Shown in pieces: positions 1 through 10,332 of a DNA stretch of 64,000 bases. The stretch spans positions 37,843,496 to 37,907,495 of the forward strand of contig CM031616.1 of NCBI GenBank assembly GCA_018398815.1, written 5' to 3'. The stretch comes from Conus ventricosus. Its lineage: Eukaryota > Mollusca > Gastropoda > Neogastropoda > Conidae. The notes under the pieces are model-generated. The model was given only the letters and a program-made list of their open reading frames with translations. It did not search any database and had not been told where the DNA came from. Every line of letters begins with the position of its first letter. Position 1 is the first letter of the stretch. Position numbers and translations under genes: made by a program.

Positions 1-24
1 TCTTTTTTCTTCCTCTCTCCCTAG

Positions 25-1644
25 ATTCGACGACAGCGATGCTGATACCGTGATTTTGGAACTGCCACCCGCAAACCCCCAGGCTCTGGAAGAGCTATCC
101 GAGCGCGAGACGGCGAGGCTGTTATTAGCAGGATGCAGGCAAAGTGCAAAGACAATTCCTTGGTTTTGTCCCCTCTGGACTGTATATCAAACCCGTCGCG
201 CGGGAAGCCGCGCCCTGGAGAGTCGTTAAACTGTCCAGTTACCGAACAGAGACGCCAGTAGGATATGCCAGAAAGAATACGTACAGATTCACACGTAACC
301 GAAATTACTCCGGAGCCAGCCATCCTCCCGGAGTTACGTTTGAGTGTGGCACAAAGGGAGTGGACTATTCCGGACGTGAAAAAGTCGAGAAGCACCCACT
401 GGCGATTGACCTTATGGAGAATGCTACATCCACAGAAGTTGATCCTACCACAGCCAAAGAAGTTAGTACCGTTGATCCTACCACAGCCAAAGAAGTTACT
501 ACCGTTGATCCTGCCACAGCAAAGGAAGATCCTAGCACAGCCAAAGCAGTTACCACCGTTGATTCTATCACAGCCAGAGAAGATCCTGCCACAGCCAAAG
601 CAGTTACCACCGTTGATTCTATCACAGCCAGAGAAGATCCTGCCACAGCCAAAGCAGTTACCACCGTTGATTCTATCACAGCCAAGGAAGATCCTGCCAC
701 AGCCAAAGAGGTTACTACCGTTGATTCTATCACAGCTAAAGAAGATCCTACCACAGCCAAGGAAGATCCTACCACAGCCAAAGCAGTTACCACCGTTGAT
801 TGTACCACAGCCAAAGCCGATCCTACCAAATACTACGGCGATTTCAGCACCAACGTACAAATGGAGACCCGACGGATACTATTCAGTTGTCGATGTAACT
901 TCAGTGCAAACAAATGTCCATACTGCGTTAGGAAAATCCAGGGCGTCTACATCAAACCCCTCAAACCCCAGAAACCGGGGCCCTGGATAGTCCTCAAACT
1001 CTCCGATCCCCCCAAAAGAGTAGGGAAAGATTTTGTCATAAAAAACACTACCTATGGATTCATCCTCGACCAAAGTTACTCTGGAGTCGGCCATCCTGCC
1101 GGAGTTACATTCCAGTGTAACGTACAGGGACTGGATTATACCTACCATGCCAAAGATGGGAGCTACCTATTGGAGATTAACTTTTCGGATTACTATAATG
1201 CAACCAATAGAAAGACCAAGACTACTACGGTTTCTACTACAGTTTTAACCGAATACGTCACGCCCCAAAAAAGAAGTTACAACCGTTGATACAATAGGCA
1301 AACGATCTACTACCGAACCGACCAATGTTCTTATGTTACTCAAAATCCCAACTCTGTTCGCCTTTCTGATGTTTTTTTTGCGTAACTGTTTTGCCCCTTC
1401 TGATGTTCCTTTGCCTGTTCTGTTGTTTTCGTCGCAGGCGTGTACTGACAGAGACAAGCAGACGGACAGGACAGACCAGCAGACGGACAGGACAGACCAG
1501 CAGAGGGACAGGACAGACCAGCAGACGGACAGGACAGACCAGCAGACGGACAGGACAGACCAGCAGACGGACAGGACAGACCAGCAGACGGACAGGACAG
1601 ACCAGCAGACGGACAGGACAGACCAGAAGACGGACGTGCAATGA
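25..1644 (+). CDS. Receptor-like gene X: duplicated Cys domain, Thr-rich stalk, membrane segment, repeat tail (5' partial, two frame breaks)
   Basis: I do not recognise the family. A pyrimidine tract ending in CTAG (to base 24) looks like a splice acceptor, so coding probably enters from an upstream exon. From 26 the frame reads FDDSDADTVILELPP, then a Cys-containing domain (about 104-375) that recurs at about 862-1170: both copies share ET-R-L-C-R, then G-x-Y-I-K-P, a V-x-K-L-S strand, Y-x-F, YSG-x-x-H-P-x-G-V-T-F-x-C and a D-Y end. Between them is an Ala/Thr/Lys/Asp stalk made of tandem repeats. The frame shifts by one base near 166-178 and again at the six-A run 1267-1272; after the second shift the stalk phrase KEVTTVD continues, followed by a hydrophobic stretch (1327-1380, VLMLLKIPTLFAFLMFFL) that could span the membrane and a TDRTDQQ heptapeptide tail ending at a TGA at 1642. 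TTTTCGTCGCAG before 1438 could alternatively be a splice acceptor. Role inferred only: a type I surface protein. Confidence 0.5.
439..830 (+). repeat. 54-bp in-frame minisatellite in the gene X stalk
   Basis: Tandem units of about 54 bp encode EDPATAKAVTTVDSITA-like 18-residue repeats; each is built from two related halves (D-P/S-x-T-A-K-x and V-T-T-V-D). Units are imperfect at the edges and nearly identical in the middle. Every unit is a multiple of three, so unit gain or loss keeps the frame. Thr-rich composition suits an O-glycosylated extracellular stalk (inference). Confidence 0.85.
1459..1629 (+). repeat. 21-bp minisatellite encoding TDRTDQQ heptapeptides
   Basis: About eight near-identical copies of a 21-bp unit (CAGCAGACGGACAGGACAGAC) with one AGG/ACG variant. 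In the gene X frame each unit gives TDRTDQQ, a highly polar seven-residue repeat. All forward frames and some reverse frames stay open because 21 is divisible by three, so openness alone does not prove translation. Confidence 0.85.
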
Positions 1645-2008
1645 GACAGACAGTAGTGACCTGAGGAATGGTGTGTGAAACGCATCGTGTTCCCACCAGT
1701 TCGGTCAGTACAGGACTGACATGTTATGACACACCAAGCCCCAAGTGGACGACGTTCACTCACAGTCAAATGCATGCAACAAGGGGGGGGGGGGGGGGGG
1801 AGCACTGGGGACTGGCATGTTTTTCACCAGGTTAATAACAGAACGAGAGGTGACATCACGGGTTCGTGGCTTTATGGTGTTTGGTGTCCCCCCCCCCCCT
1901 TTTTTTTTTTCCTGTCCATCACCTCACTTTCCATCTCCCCCTCCCCCACCCGTCCTTCGCACCCCCCTTTTCTCCCCCCTCTCACTCCACTCCTTTACCT
2001 CATCGCTT

Positions 2009-2078
<70 letters not shown>

Positions 2079-2147
2079 CGCTTCGCTCTGTAATAAAATC
2101 AGTTTCTGTGTGTAATTTTACAAGCCTGTGTTGGACGGTGGTGTTAG

Positions 2148-2178
<31 letters not shown>

Positions 2179-2423
2179 TTTTTTTTTGGGGGGGGGGGGG
2201 GTGCTATGTATAAAATCATATGTCAGAACCCCTCTCCATTGCATTTCTGGCAGAAATTCACGCCATTCTGTGTTTATTCTTTGCCTTTCCATTTTTGTCC
2301 TGAACTTGCTAATTCGCCATACAGTTTTAAACAAGTACCTGTGGAGTTTTCCTTCCCCTCGTATTTCTTTTCCTTTCCATTCATTTTTACTTTCCCTCCA
2401 ATATTAACCTGCGCTTGATTTAA
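1645..2423. other. Low-complexity stretch downstream of gene X
   Basis: No gene seen. It holds an 18-base poly-G run (1783-1800), a C/T homopolymer junction near 1888-1910, a (CT)n run (2010-2075) and a T26/G14 junction (2162-2201). The open frames here are produced by these runs. Confidence 0.8.
2092..2097 (+). promoter_or_regulatory. Candidate polyadenylation signal for gene X
   Basis: AATAAA lies about 450 bases after the inferred gene X stop and is followed within 20 bases by a GT-rich stretch, the usual order of a cleavage and polyadenylation site. The motif is short and the region is low complexity, so this is only a candidate. Confidence 0.25.
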
Positions 2424-2825
2424 ATGGTTTACTTAGCAAACTCGTGTCCTTTGGAATTGTTCTTACCCAAAAATGTTTATACTACAACGACAAACATTAC
2501 AAAACCGAGGGATACGACAGCAAAAGATACTAAGCCGACGGACACAACAACAAAAGATATTAGGCCGACGGACACAACAACAAAAGATATTAGGCCGACG
2601 GATACGACAGATGTTAGGCTAACCACAACTAAAGATACTCCGATCTTGACCACGCCAACGGATACGATGACCAGACCAGCATCAGAAGCAACAACTGCTA
2701 GAACGTCGGGAAACAAGAGTTGTGACACCGCAATAGGGAAGATAAACTTAATCAACTTAGATTTTTTTCTCCATTGCATGTGTAAAACTTTCGTTCTTAA
2801 CAGCATCCGTAAGATTTGTGGATAG
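2424..2825 (+). CDS. Thr-rich segment with 10-residue repeats, possible stalk exon
   Basis: An open frame whose middle (about 2478-2710) reads as Thr/Asp/Lys-rich, mucin-like sequence, with a 30-bp tandem unit repeated about three times (2520-2610) encoding PTDTTTKDIR. Composition resembles the stalk of gene X about 1 kb upstream, so it may be another exon of that gene or of a neighbour; AG dinucleotides upstream (for example in ACTTAG near 2436) could serve as acceptor. The last part (after about 2750) belongs to the inverted-repeat flank shared with 42640 and is unlikely to be coding. No family recognised. Confidence 0.3.
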   Translation: MVYLANSCPLELFLPKNVYTTTTNITKPRDTTAKDTKPTDTTTKDIRPTDTTTKDIRPTDTTDVRLTTTKDTPILTTPTDTMTRPASEATTARTSGNKSCDTAIGKINLINLDFFLHCMCKTFVLNSIRKICG

Positions 2826-3202
2826 CTAAGTCGTAAGATTTGTGAATTGCTAAGTCCGTGTTACTTTATAACAGAACCTAATGCGTCACTCACGTGTAAA
2901 AGTGTAAATTATGGCCTCGTGCACAATATCAATAGATTGGAATATTTTAAAAGTATACACAGTTAGCTCGTGATACAGTGCATTTAATGAAAAAAAAATT
3001 CATCATCCAAGTCCAATTACTGACACTTCGAGCGTGTGTTACCAGTTAAAAACATGACTTTCTTACGCTTTCCTGCTTGTTTCCACACCAAGAGGAATTT
3101 CCATATTTCCTCGTTATATAACTGTATTTCTGTCTGTCACTCTACATTAGCCCCCCACCCCCTCCTCCCAACACCTTGCTGCTCCCACAATCTGTCTTTC
3201 TG

Positions 3203-3268
<66 letters not shown>

Positions 3269-3333
3269 GTACATGCAGTATTGTTTTACGATGAGTTTAT
3301 CTAGAGACAGTAAGAATTTTGCCGAGTTCGTAA

Positions 3334-3416
<83 letters not shown>

Positions 3417-3532
3417 GGACGTTTTGCATATAGCTTGCACATATACTGGGGGAAAATTTGAACTGAATGAAATGGACACGGACTAACCAAACATTAGTTG
3501 ATTTTTTGGTCCATGAACAAGTCGCAGATAGA

Positions 3533-3615
<83 letters not shown>

Positions 3616-4164
3616 CTCTCGGCATTTGACTGCATGTTCTGGTCCGAACAGCGCGGGCAATAACCCCGTTTGTAAAACATGTTTCTTTGTGTGATAAAAA
3701 CGTCTCCCTCAAAGCGAAAGGAAAAACATCAGGTTTATGTGTTGGTTGATTATTGATTGTCAAACTCTTGAACGGATTGGAATACTTGGATACTCACGGG
3801 TAAACTGCAAAGACAAAGCTTGGGAGGATAACCTTTTACCGCCAGATCTTGGCATGTCAAACGCACACAAAGACTTGGTCATGAACGAAGTCACACAGCG
3901 AGGTCAAGACTATTCCAATATCAACTCACACTCAGCTAAAGGAGGAATATGAAACGGCACGGGCATGTGAGAAGCTTGCAGGTCACATTAGCGGGGGTAC
4001 GACGAAAAGGTTGGAGGACAGGTATAACAGGTCTCAAGAGGTCCATGGTGACCTGCAATAGATGGGAGATGTCATTAAAACTTCAGTGGTACCTCAACAA
4101 CCAAACCTGAAGCATGAAAAACATCTAGCAAGCTGTCATGTACTTGTCAGAAACGTGATATCCA
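2753..4164 (-). repeat. Inverted-repeat arm: 3' flank of paralogue A, matching 41294-42640
   Basis: Read on the minus strand, this segment matches the 3' flank of paralogue C: the same order of AACTTCAGTGGTACC, a gap of poly-C in C, the AAACGTCTCCCTCAAAGGGA-type stretch, a (CA)n block, the lines around ATTAGCCCCCCACCCCCTCC, and the AGATTTTTTTC-CCATTGCATG end. Similarity stops near 2753/42640. The segment therefore duplicated together with the gene, not as a separate element. Confidence 0.8.
3205..3613. repeat. Microsatellite trio (GT)n, (CT)n, (CA)n
   Basis: Pure (GT)n at 3205-3263, (CT)n at 3341-3413 and (CA)n at 3534-3613, separated by unique sequence that is shared in inverted orientation with 41900-42200. 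The other copy keeps only the (CA)n block at 42124-42178, so the runs expanded after the duplication or shrank in the other copy. Confidence 0.95.
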
Positions 4165-4340
4165 TTAGTCATCTGTGTGTTCACCAAAGGTCGCCAGAGA
4201 GGACTTATATCGAGGTCTTGACCTCAACGACTTACCCCCAGGTCTTCTTGATCTGGCTGAAAAGTGCTACCTGGTGACTTGCGCCTCATCGGCTGAACAT
4301 TTCCAAGCGGCTCCTGCGGCACATCAAGGCCTTATCCTGC

Positions 4341-6010
4341 TGGAAATAGATAAAATCAACAAATATATGACTGAAAACGGGCTTCCATTGTCTGGAGAAA
4401 AAACACAATTAGTTCCTTTCAATAACGGGGAAAATCCTAAGTATTTGCCTCAGCTAGTGTTGAATGACAAAATATTAGAATATTCACGAAATGTAAAATT
4501 TCTGGGTTTGACCTTAACTTGTAAATTAAACTGGCGGTTGTACATTGAGAAATTGGTAAATGACGCAAGACAGAGGCTAAATCTACTAAAAAAAAATAAT
4601 CAGTGCACACCCATGGAGTCAGGATACCAAAACTCCGTTACATTTAGCTACTAGTTTAGTTCGATCAAAGCTTATTTACGGGCAAGAGGTTTATTTCAAT
4701 GCCCCAGAAACCCTGTTGAAGAAATTACAGTCAATTGACAGTAAAACTGTTAAGGTAGCACTTGGTGTCCCCGTACACACGAATTCGTTAAATACTTATA
4801 AAGAAGCGAACTTATTACCACTGTCAGATCAACGAAAACTGGTAACGGCTAAATATGTTGCCAGAAGCCTACATGTTTCAAATTCTGTCAAACATGATGT
4901 ATTAGTAATTTCAGAAAAGGACTATCCTAAAAGGGCTCAACACCTTACCTCTCTCCAGCCTGTTAGGGATTATACAAATGAAATATTTGAAAAGTGTGAC
5001 ATTGATATTGAAATTATTTCAGATATGCCAATAGTTTCAAGCATACCTCATTGGGAGCATATCCAAGCTAAATTCGATATAGATTACACTGACATGAAGA
5101 AGGTTGATAACATTAATATTCTGTCATGTGAAGCAAAAGAACACCTTGAAACCGTTTATCCATATCATCTGAAGATTTTCACAGATGGCTCGATTTTAAA
5201 CTCATATGCAGGGTCTGGTTTTGTGATTCCATTGCTGAAGTTTCGTAGATCTTTTTCTCTAGGGAAAGGGTTCATATTTACGGCAGAACTGTATGCTATT
5301 CTTATGGCGTTGATTTTTATGTGACGATAACACTGCTGTCTATAATATACTTTTTTTGCGTTGATTCCAAGGCAGTTCTATATAGCTTGCAAAATTGGGA
5401 ATCAAAAATAAGAAAAGATTTACTTTTTGAAATAAGACATTACATACATGTTACTATGTTGAAAGGAATTGGGGTATCTTTTGCTGGATTCCATCACACT
5501 GTAGGATATCCGGTAATGAAACAGCAGATAAATTAGCTAGAGATGGTACGTTAAGAAAAACACCTGAGAGTAATTTAAAGTTTGACGTACAAGAAATTAA
5601 TTCGCTATTAGAAAAATGCGTGAACAGTGAACACCTTCCAGAGAAGTATGAAATCTTATCATGTCCACGATATTTGTCATCTTTGATATACAAGCTTCGT
5701 CTCAATTCGTGGAAAACCAAGTTTTCCCAAAGTGTAGCATGTGGTTGTTCAAATCTTCTATTGTTCAATATTAACTTCATTGTATAAAGAATCGAACGTG
5801 GATGTGACTGTACACGATTCTATCAAAACAATAACCCACAAACCAGACATCGTGCAAATAGCAAAAGTGCTTTCCATGCATCAAATTAATAGATTTTTAT
5901 AAACGCTTCCCTTTCCCTTGCTTTTTTTATTTTTCTTTTTTTCTTTTTTTTTAAAAGTCTAATATCACCAAGTGTGAACAGACTCTAAATTAATGAACTC
6001 ACTCACTCAC
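4341..6010 (+). mobile_element. 5'-truncated I-group-type LINE (RT thumb and RNase H) inside paralogue A
   Basis: The insertion is flanked by TCCTGC (4335-4340 and 6011-6016), which is single in the intact paralogue C, so this is a probable 6-bp target duplication. Its plus-strand coding remnants read as the C-terminal part of a reverse transcriptase (GLPLSGEKTQLV, NVKFLGLTL, LNWRLYIEKL), then an RNase H domain (FTDGSILNSYAGSGFV; E in TAELYAILMAL; VDSKAVL; IPSHCRISGNETADKLARDG) and a short downstream stretch. Frame breaks occur near 4615, 4655 and 5324. It ends with an A/T-rich 3' region and an (ACTC)n tail. RT plus RNase H places it in the I/Ingi/Nimb-like group; exact clade not settled. Confidence 0.8.
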
Positions 6011-7015
6011 TCCTGCCGATGTGCCTTCAGATAGCAGATGAACACGCAGAGGCTGTTGATTCTCTTTACCCCCTTTTCACTGTCACCTGGTACCAAGAGA
6101 TCAGTTTTGCGCTGCTTGCAGACAGAGTCTCTTCTCCTCTGCTGGTTCTGTCGCTGCTGAAACCGGATATGACGCCTACACGTGTTAAGGCTCCAGAAAA
6201 ACTAGTTTTATATTGTCTGACTGTTGCCAGCGCCTGATGATTCCTCAAATCAGTTTGGGGCTGTGATGCTTCTCCAGCTTCCTGCAGTCTGGAACTTGTG
6301 TGCTTGTGTGTCCACTCAACACTCGTGCCAATCTCAGAATCAGCTGAGTTAATTTTGTGTTGTTCCCTACTTCCTACCGGTGTTGACTTGCCCGTGGTGA
6401 TAAACCCTCTTCAAAAATTAGCCATACTACCGCTTCTGTGGGTTCTGAGCACACACCACACAGCCATGCAACAGTAAGGAAGAGCAGTAACAAGATCAAT
6501 ACAATGATGAACAGGACAACAAAGATTTGAGAAACCTTTGGAGGAGTGGGGCACACCCGTGTGTCAGGGTTAGTCGCACCTTGGCAGCACGTGCAGGAAT
6601 CGGCTCTGTGTCCTGTGCAAGGCGGGTAAGGCACACGGCAGGTGTATCGGTATGACCCACTGTGTGCATCATTCTCCACGTACAGAGTTATGGACAAATT
6701 ACCGCTGTCCTGTGGACTGAACTTGGTCAGAAGGACATCTGAACTGTATTCAAACTGACCGACACCACTGGTGGTAAACAAGGACATGAAGAAGCCCTGG
6801 GGGGTTCCTTCTTCGTCAACCAGCATGCGTGACACGCTGGCTTCTGTCAACTTGGTGGGACGTTCCGGCTTCGTCCATGTGACTCTCACTTCGTGAGCCT
6901 CGATGACCTTCACGGAAAAACCGTTGACGTTCTTTGGCTGGATGTGGATGTGACTCGACACAAGATCCTGGTTCACGACCATCTCCGTCGAAAACGTCGA
7001 AAGTTTGTCATCCTT

Positions 7016-7435
7016 GTCACTGTGATGCACCATGCAGAAATAGCGACCCAGTTCCTTGTCACTGTGGTGCACCGTGCAGAAATAGCGACCCAGTTCCTTG
7101 TCACTGTGGTGCACCGTGCAGAAATAGCGACCCAGTTCCTTGTCACTGTGGTGCACCGTGCAGAAATAGCGACCCAGTTCCTTGTCACTGTGGTGCACCG
7201 TGCAGAAATAGCGACCCAGTTCCTTGTCACTGTGGTGCACCGTGCAGAAATAGCGACCCAGTTCCTTGTCACTGTGGTGCACCGTGCAGAAATAGCGACC
7301 CAGTTCCTTGTCACTGTGATGCATCGTGCAGAAATAGCGACCCAGTTCCTTGTCACTGTGGTGCACCGTGCAGAAATAGCGACCCAGTTCCTTGTCACTG
7401 TGATGCATCGTGCAGAAATAGCGACCCAGTTCCTT
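7016..7435 (-). repeat. Ten 42-bp units inside the Ig domain of paralogue A
   Basis: Exactly ten 42-bp units (420 bases), differing at only a few positions. On the coding strand each encodes DKELGRYFCTVHHS (variants TM and MV), that is the E-F turn, the F strand Tyr-x-Cys and the start of the next loop of a V-type Ig fold. Paralogues B and C have one copy at the same place, so the expansion is specific to A and in frame. Confidence 0.95.
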
Positions 7436-7520
7436 GTCGGTGACTGGGAACACGAAGTCCAGAGACACGGACACGGTCGGCCAGGAACCCTGGACAGAAT
7501 GACTTACTAAGTGAGGGGAC

Positions 7521-7664
7521 TGCAGGCGGACATGGACACCAGATCAAAGGGAGGTCACTGCAGGCGGACATGGACACCAGATCAAAGGGAGGTCACTGCA
7601 GGCGGACATCGACACTAGATCAAAGGGAGGTCACTGCAGGCGGACATCGACACCAGATCAAAGA
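7521..7664. repeat. 38-bp minisatellite, four units
   Basis: Four copies of a 38-bp unit start at 7521, 7559, 7597 and 7635 (TGCAGGCGGACATGGACACC and AGATCAAAGGGAGGTCAC). It lies immediately upstream of the truncated exon of paralogue A, where the missing 5' coding part would be expected. 38 is not divisible by three, so it is not coding in any stable frame. Confidence 0.9.
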
Positions 7665-7701
7665 CAGAATGACTGTGCCGCCGCCAAACGAAAGAATTTA
7701 T

Positions 7702-7847
7702 CAGTTACAAAACGAACACTGCTTCTTCTTCAGACAAGACATAGAACATTCATGACAATGAACATGAAGACCTACAGTTACAAAACGAACACTGCTCCTT
7801 CTTCAGACAAGACATAGAACATTCAAGACAATGAAAATGAAGACCTA
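7702..7847. repeat. 73-bp tandem duplication
   Basis: CAGTTACAAAACGAACACTG at 7702 recurs at 7775 with the whole following 73 bases nearly unchanged. No coding content recognised. Confidence 0.85.
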
Positions 7848-7866
7848 CATATGATCTGCATATGAC

Positions 7867-8595
7867 CTTCTGCCCTCAAATGCAAACCTGGTGAAGTGGG
7901 GAAAAACAGACGATCCTGCATGCCCCCTCTGCCATGAAAAACAAACAGTGGAGCATGTCCTAAGCTCATGTAAAGTAGCCCTGGCTCACGGAAGGTACAC
8001 ATGGAGGCACAACCAAGTGCTCAAAGAGATTGTACAAGTAGTCTGGGCTAGTACCAACACCACAAAAGGGAAAATCAGGACTCCAAAAGCACCCGCAACA
8101 TTCTTCACGGCAGGAGGCTGCAAATCATGGCCAAGAACAACAGTGCCACTCGGAACACGCAGGCAGTCTGCTGGACGGGGCAGATGACTGGGAGTGCACT
8201 GCAGACCCCCCAGAATGGAAGAGTCACCCAGAGATCATCAGCAAGAGTGGCATGAGACCAGACATAGTAGTCCACTCTCAGTCAACCAAGCAGCTGATCA
8301 TGATCGAGCTCACGGTGCCATATGAGAACAGAATGGAGGCAGCCCAAATCTACAAGACTGAAAAGTATGCTGATCTGGCAAAACAGCCTGAGGAGAGAAG
8401 GGTATCAGGCCAAAGTCTTCCCTGCAGAAGTTGGAGCTAGGGGATTGTAGGAACGTCTGCATACAGCCTCATGAAACAGCTCTCGGTTCCAGGGAGGAAA
8501 AAAACCAGAGCCCTGAAAGCAATGGAAGCGGCAGAGAGGTATTTAAGCTGGATGTGGTCTAGGAGCAACAAAAGTGAACTTCATAAAGCTTAAAT
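7867..8595 (+). mobile_element. C-terminal fragment of a LINE with CCHC motif and restriction-like endonuclease
   Basis: Plus-strand remnants read LPSNANLVKWG, then a zinc motif CPLCHEKQTVEHVLSSC (C-x2-C-x7-H-x4-C), GRYTWRHNQVL, then after a frame break RPDIVVHSQSTKQLIMIELT (R-P-D-x12-E) and ENRMEAAQIYKTEKYADL, and finally a MKQLSVPGRKKTRALKAMEAAERYL-like helix-rich end (given here as separate pieces in frame after 8453). The CCHC plus RPD...E order is the hallmark of elements with a restriction-like endonuclease (R2/NeSL/Hero type). The RT part is absent, so it is 5' truncated; at least two frame breaks make it inactive. Confidence 0.7.
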
Positions 8596-8610
8596 CTCCT
8601 ACAAATATCA

Positions 8611-8703
8611 GGTGTCCCTGTAGCTCAGTGGTTAGAATGCGAGTCATTAAGTGCAAAATGAGCATGTCCAGGGGGTCATGGGTTCGAATTCCAGCCATGG
8701 CTC
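8611..8703 (+). mobile_element. tRNA-derived SINE head
   Basis: A polymerase III promoter layout is visible: an A box in TGTAGCTCAGTGGTTAG (8619-8635) and a B box GGTTCGAATTCC (8681-8692), about 60 bases apart, longer than in a normal tRNA. No clean cloverleaf, and the sequence continues past 8703 without CCA or a T-run, so a SINE head is more likely than a tRNA gene. The body probably runs to about 8800. Confidence 0.6.
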
Positions 8704-8865
8704 ATCCCAAAGATGGGAAAAAAGGGACAGCAGAGGGACATCCGGAGTCATGAACTGGGTGTGGCCCATCCCCCCTAGAGTGTCAGGAGATAAGGGTCGA
8801 AATACTTGCTTGAAGGGGGCTTCTCTTCTGATGACTCTCTGCTGCCACGCTTTCCACGAGTTTCT
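8704..8865. other. SINE body or unique spacer
   Basis: No gene recognised; likely the downstream part of the SINE (AAAGATGGGAAAAAAGGGAC and so on) joining the inverted-repeat arm at about 8866. Confidence 0.4.
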
Positions 8866-9309
8866 TTCTACCACCAGGTTCCGGGACTGGGTCTCCATGG
8901 TCGTCTCTGGGGCTCCTCTTCGGCGTAGCAATCTTCTTTTTCTTTGTCACGGCCTCGGACGCCAACTGTCATCCATCGATTAGTTACCTGACCTTAGGCC
9001 TCCCTCACACAGTTCCAGCATCTGTGCAAGGTGAGGGTGCAACTGCTAATTGTTTTGCCCATTTCTCCACCAGGCGCGGAGTTCTTGTCGTCCAAAGCAC
9101 TGAATACTCTTTGAGAGAGAAATTGTTCCCTTGACAGTATTGCTTTCAAGGGAATGTTCACTCCGTTGTGTGCGCTGATGTGACATAGTTCTCACTGATG
9201 TTCATGATGGACGTGTCCTTTCAGTGACTTTATTCCCATGGCGCTCATTCCGGCACCGCCGTACACAGCTACATCAAGGCTCATTCTGTAATAGTCACCG
9301 CACCAGCAG

Positions 9310-9353
<44 letters not shown>

Positions 9354-9522
9354 TTCCCCTCCCCTTCCCCAGTCTCCAAATGATTTTTTTTTAATCGTGT
9401 TCGACGCAACACAAGTTCACCCTGTTCTATATATTATTGTCGTGGGGTACCAACACACAGGTTTCGGAGAGAAAGGGGGGGGGGGGGGGGGGAGAGAAGG
9501 ATAGGTATGGGGTGTTACGTAA

Positions 9523-9617
<95 letters not shown>

Positions 9618-9810
9618 AGCTCGCTCGCTCGCTCGCTCGCTCGCATTTAGATGTCGAGCAGACTTTCCTGTTGATTTGAATGTTTTTGAACGTCTGCTAT
9701 GTCGCGCCTTCCCCTCCCCTCCCCCCTCCTCCCTCTCTTCTCCTACTCCACCTGACCTCATCTATATGGCTGTGCCTCTTTCCAACACACACAAACGGGC
9801 ACGGGTGCGG

Positions 9811-9847
<37 letters not shown>

Positions 9848-10031
9848 ACACCACACCATACCACACCACACGCACTCGCACACATGAACACAAACAAAAT
9901 ACAAAAAGCGTTTATTTTAATGATGCGATATATCTGGCAAAGCGTTTGGAACAAACATGCAAATATTGTAAAAATAAGAAAATGTTACGAAATGACAGAA
10001 TAATAGCACACCTGCAATGTATGAATGCATC

Positions 10032-10061
<30 letters not shown>
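8866..10061 (+). repeat. Inverted-repeat arm R, matching 27750-29040 in reverse
   Basis: From CACCAGGTTCC-GGACTGGG onward the sequence matches the reverse complement of 29030 down to 27750, including GGCGTAGCAATCTTC, GCATTCCCTTG-type stretches, an (AAC)n block (9317-9351), TCGTGTTCGA, a poly-G/(CT)n block (9473-9614), a (CTCG)n block (9615-9644), a (CA)n block near 9818-9846 and CATTGCAATGTATGAATGCAT-like end with (CT)n at 10036. The second half (9640-10061) also matches the tandem copies at 26060-28260. No coding potential recognised. Confidence 0.8.
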
Positions 10062-10066
<5 letters not shown>

Positions 10067-10251
10067 GACAGGCGACCGTCGTCGAGGAAGGACGTGAACA
10101 GAGAGCTCAGTCAGCGCAGTGAATCGTGCAGCTGTTATAACGTACTCACCAGGGTTTTTTTTGGACTTAGAAAAAGTTTCGCTGAAGACAAGATTCCTTT
10201 TCATACATCCTGAAGGAAATTCTTTTTTCTCCACTTCCTATAAAGGTTTTC
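10062..10251. other. Probable 5' region of the CR1-like LINE
   Basis: Unique sequence between the microsatellite and ORF1. It fits the position of a LINE 5' untranslated region, but nothing specific supports that. Confidence 0.3.
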
Positions 10252-10332
10252 TTGTATTTTATAATATGCCGGTTAGCGCTGAGCAATATCGATCTGCCGT
10301 TGGCATTTTCTTACCCATGTTCATCGGTTTTT

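Larger units (their letters stand above)
4165..7489 (-). pseudogene. Paralogue A: Ig-domain transmembrane receptor, 5' truncated, LINE-interrupted
   Basis: Minus-strand paralogue of the gene at 39482. Coding similarity starts at 7489, directly after a TTCTGTCCAG acceptor-like sequence, and the signal-peptide exon found in B and C is absent from the next kilobases. The frame is open from there through ten DKELGRYFC(T)VHHS units (Ig F-strand with its Cys), a second Ig-like domain (VRVTWTKPE, PQDSGNLSITLYV, YRYTCRV), the Cys-rich knot CTGHRADSCTCCQ and a membrane span (IFVVLFIIVLILLLLFLTV). A one-base loss near 6467 relative to C then shifts the frame, giving a stop at 6374. The tail continues in another frame (6248-6066, ALATVRQ, SSDRTS, GEETLSASS), is broken by a retrotransposon at 4341-6010, and resumes to the conserved TAA at 4165-4167. 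Likely non-functional, or truncated at the membrane. Confidence 0.8.

Noticed and set aside
6893..7510. Plus-strand frame with repeated VTVVHRAEIATQFL
   Set aside because: Antisense shadow of the 42-bp array; the minus strand has the Ig signature and homologues.
8611..8703. Functional tRNA gene
   Set aside because: A and B boxes are present but no acceptor or anticodon stems can be drawn and there is no T-run terminator; a SINE head explains it better.
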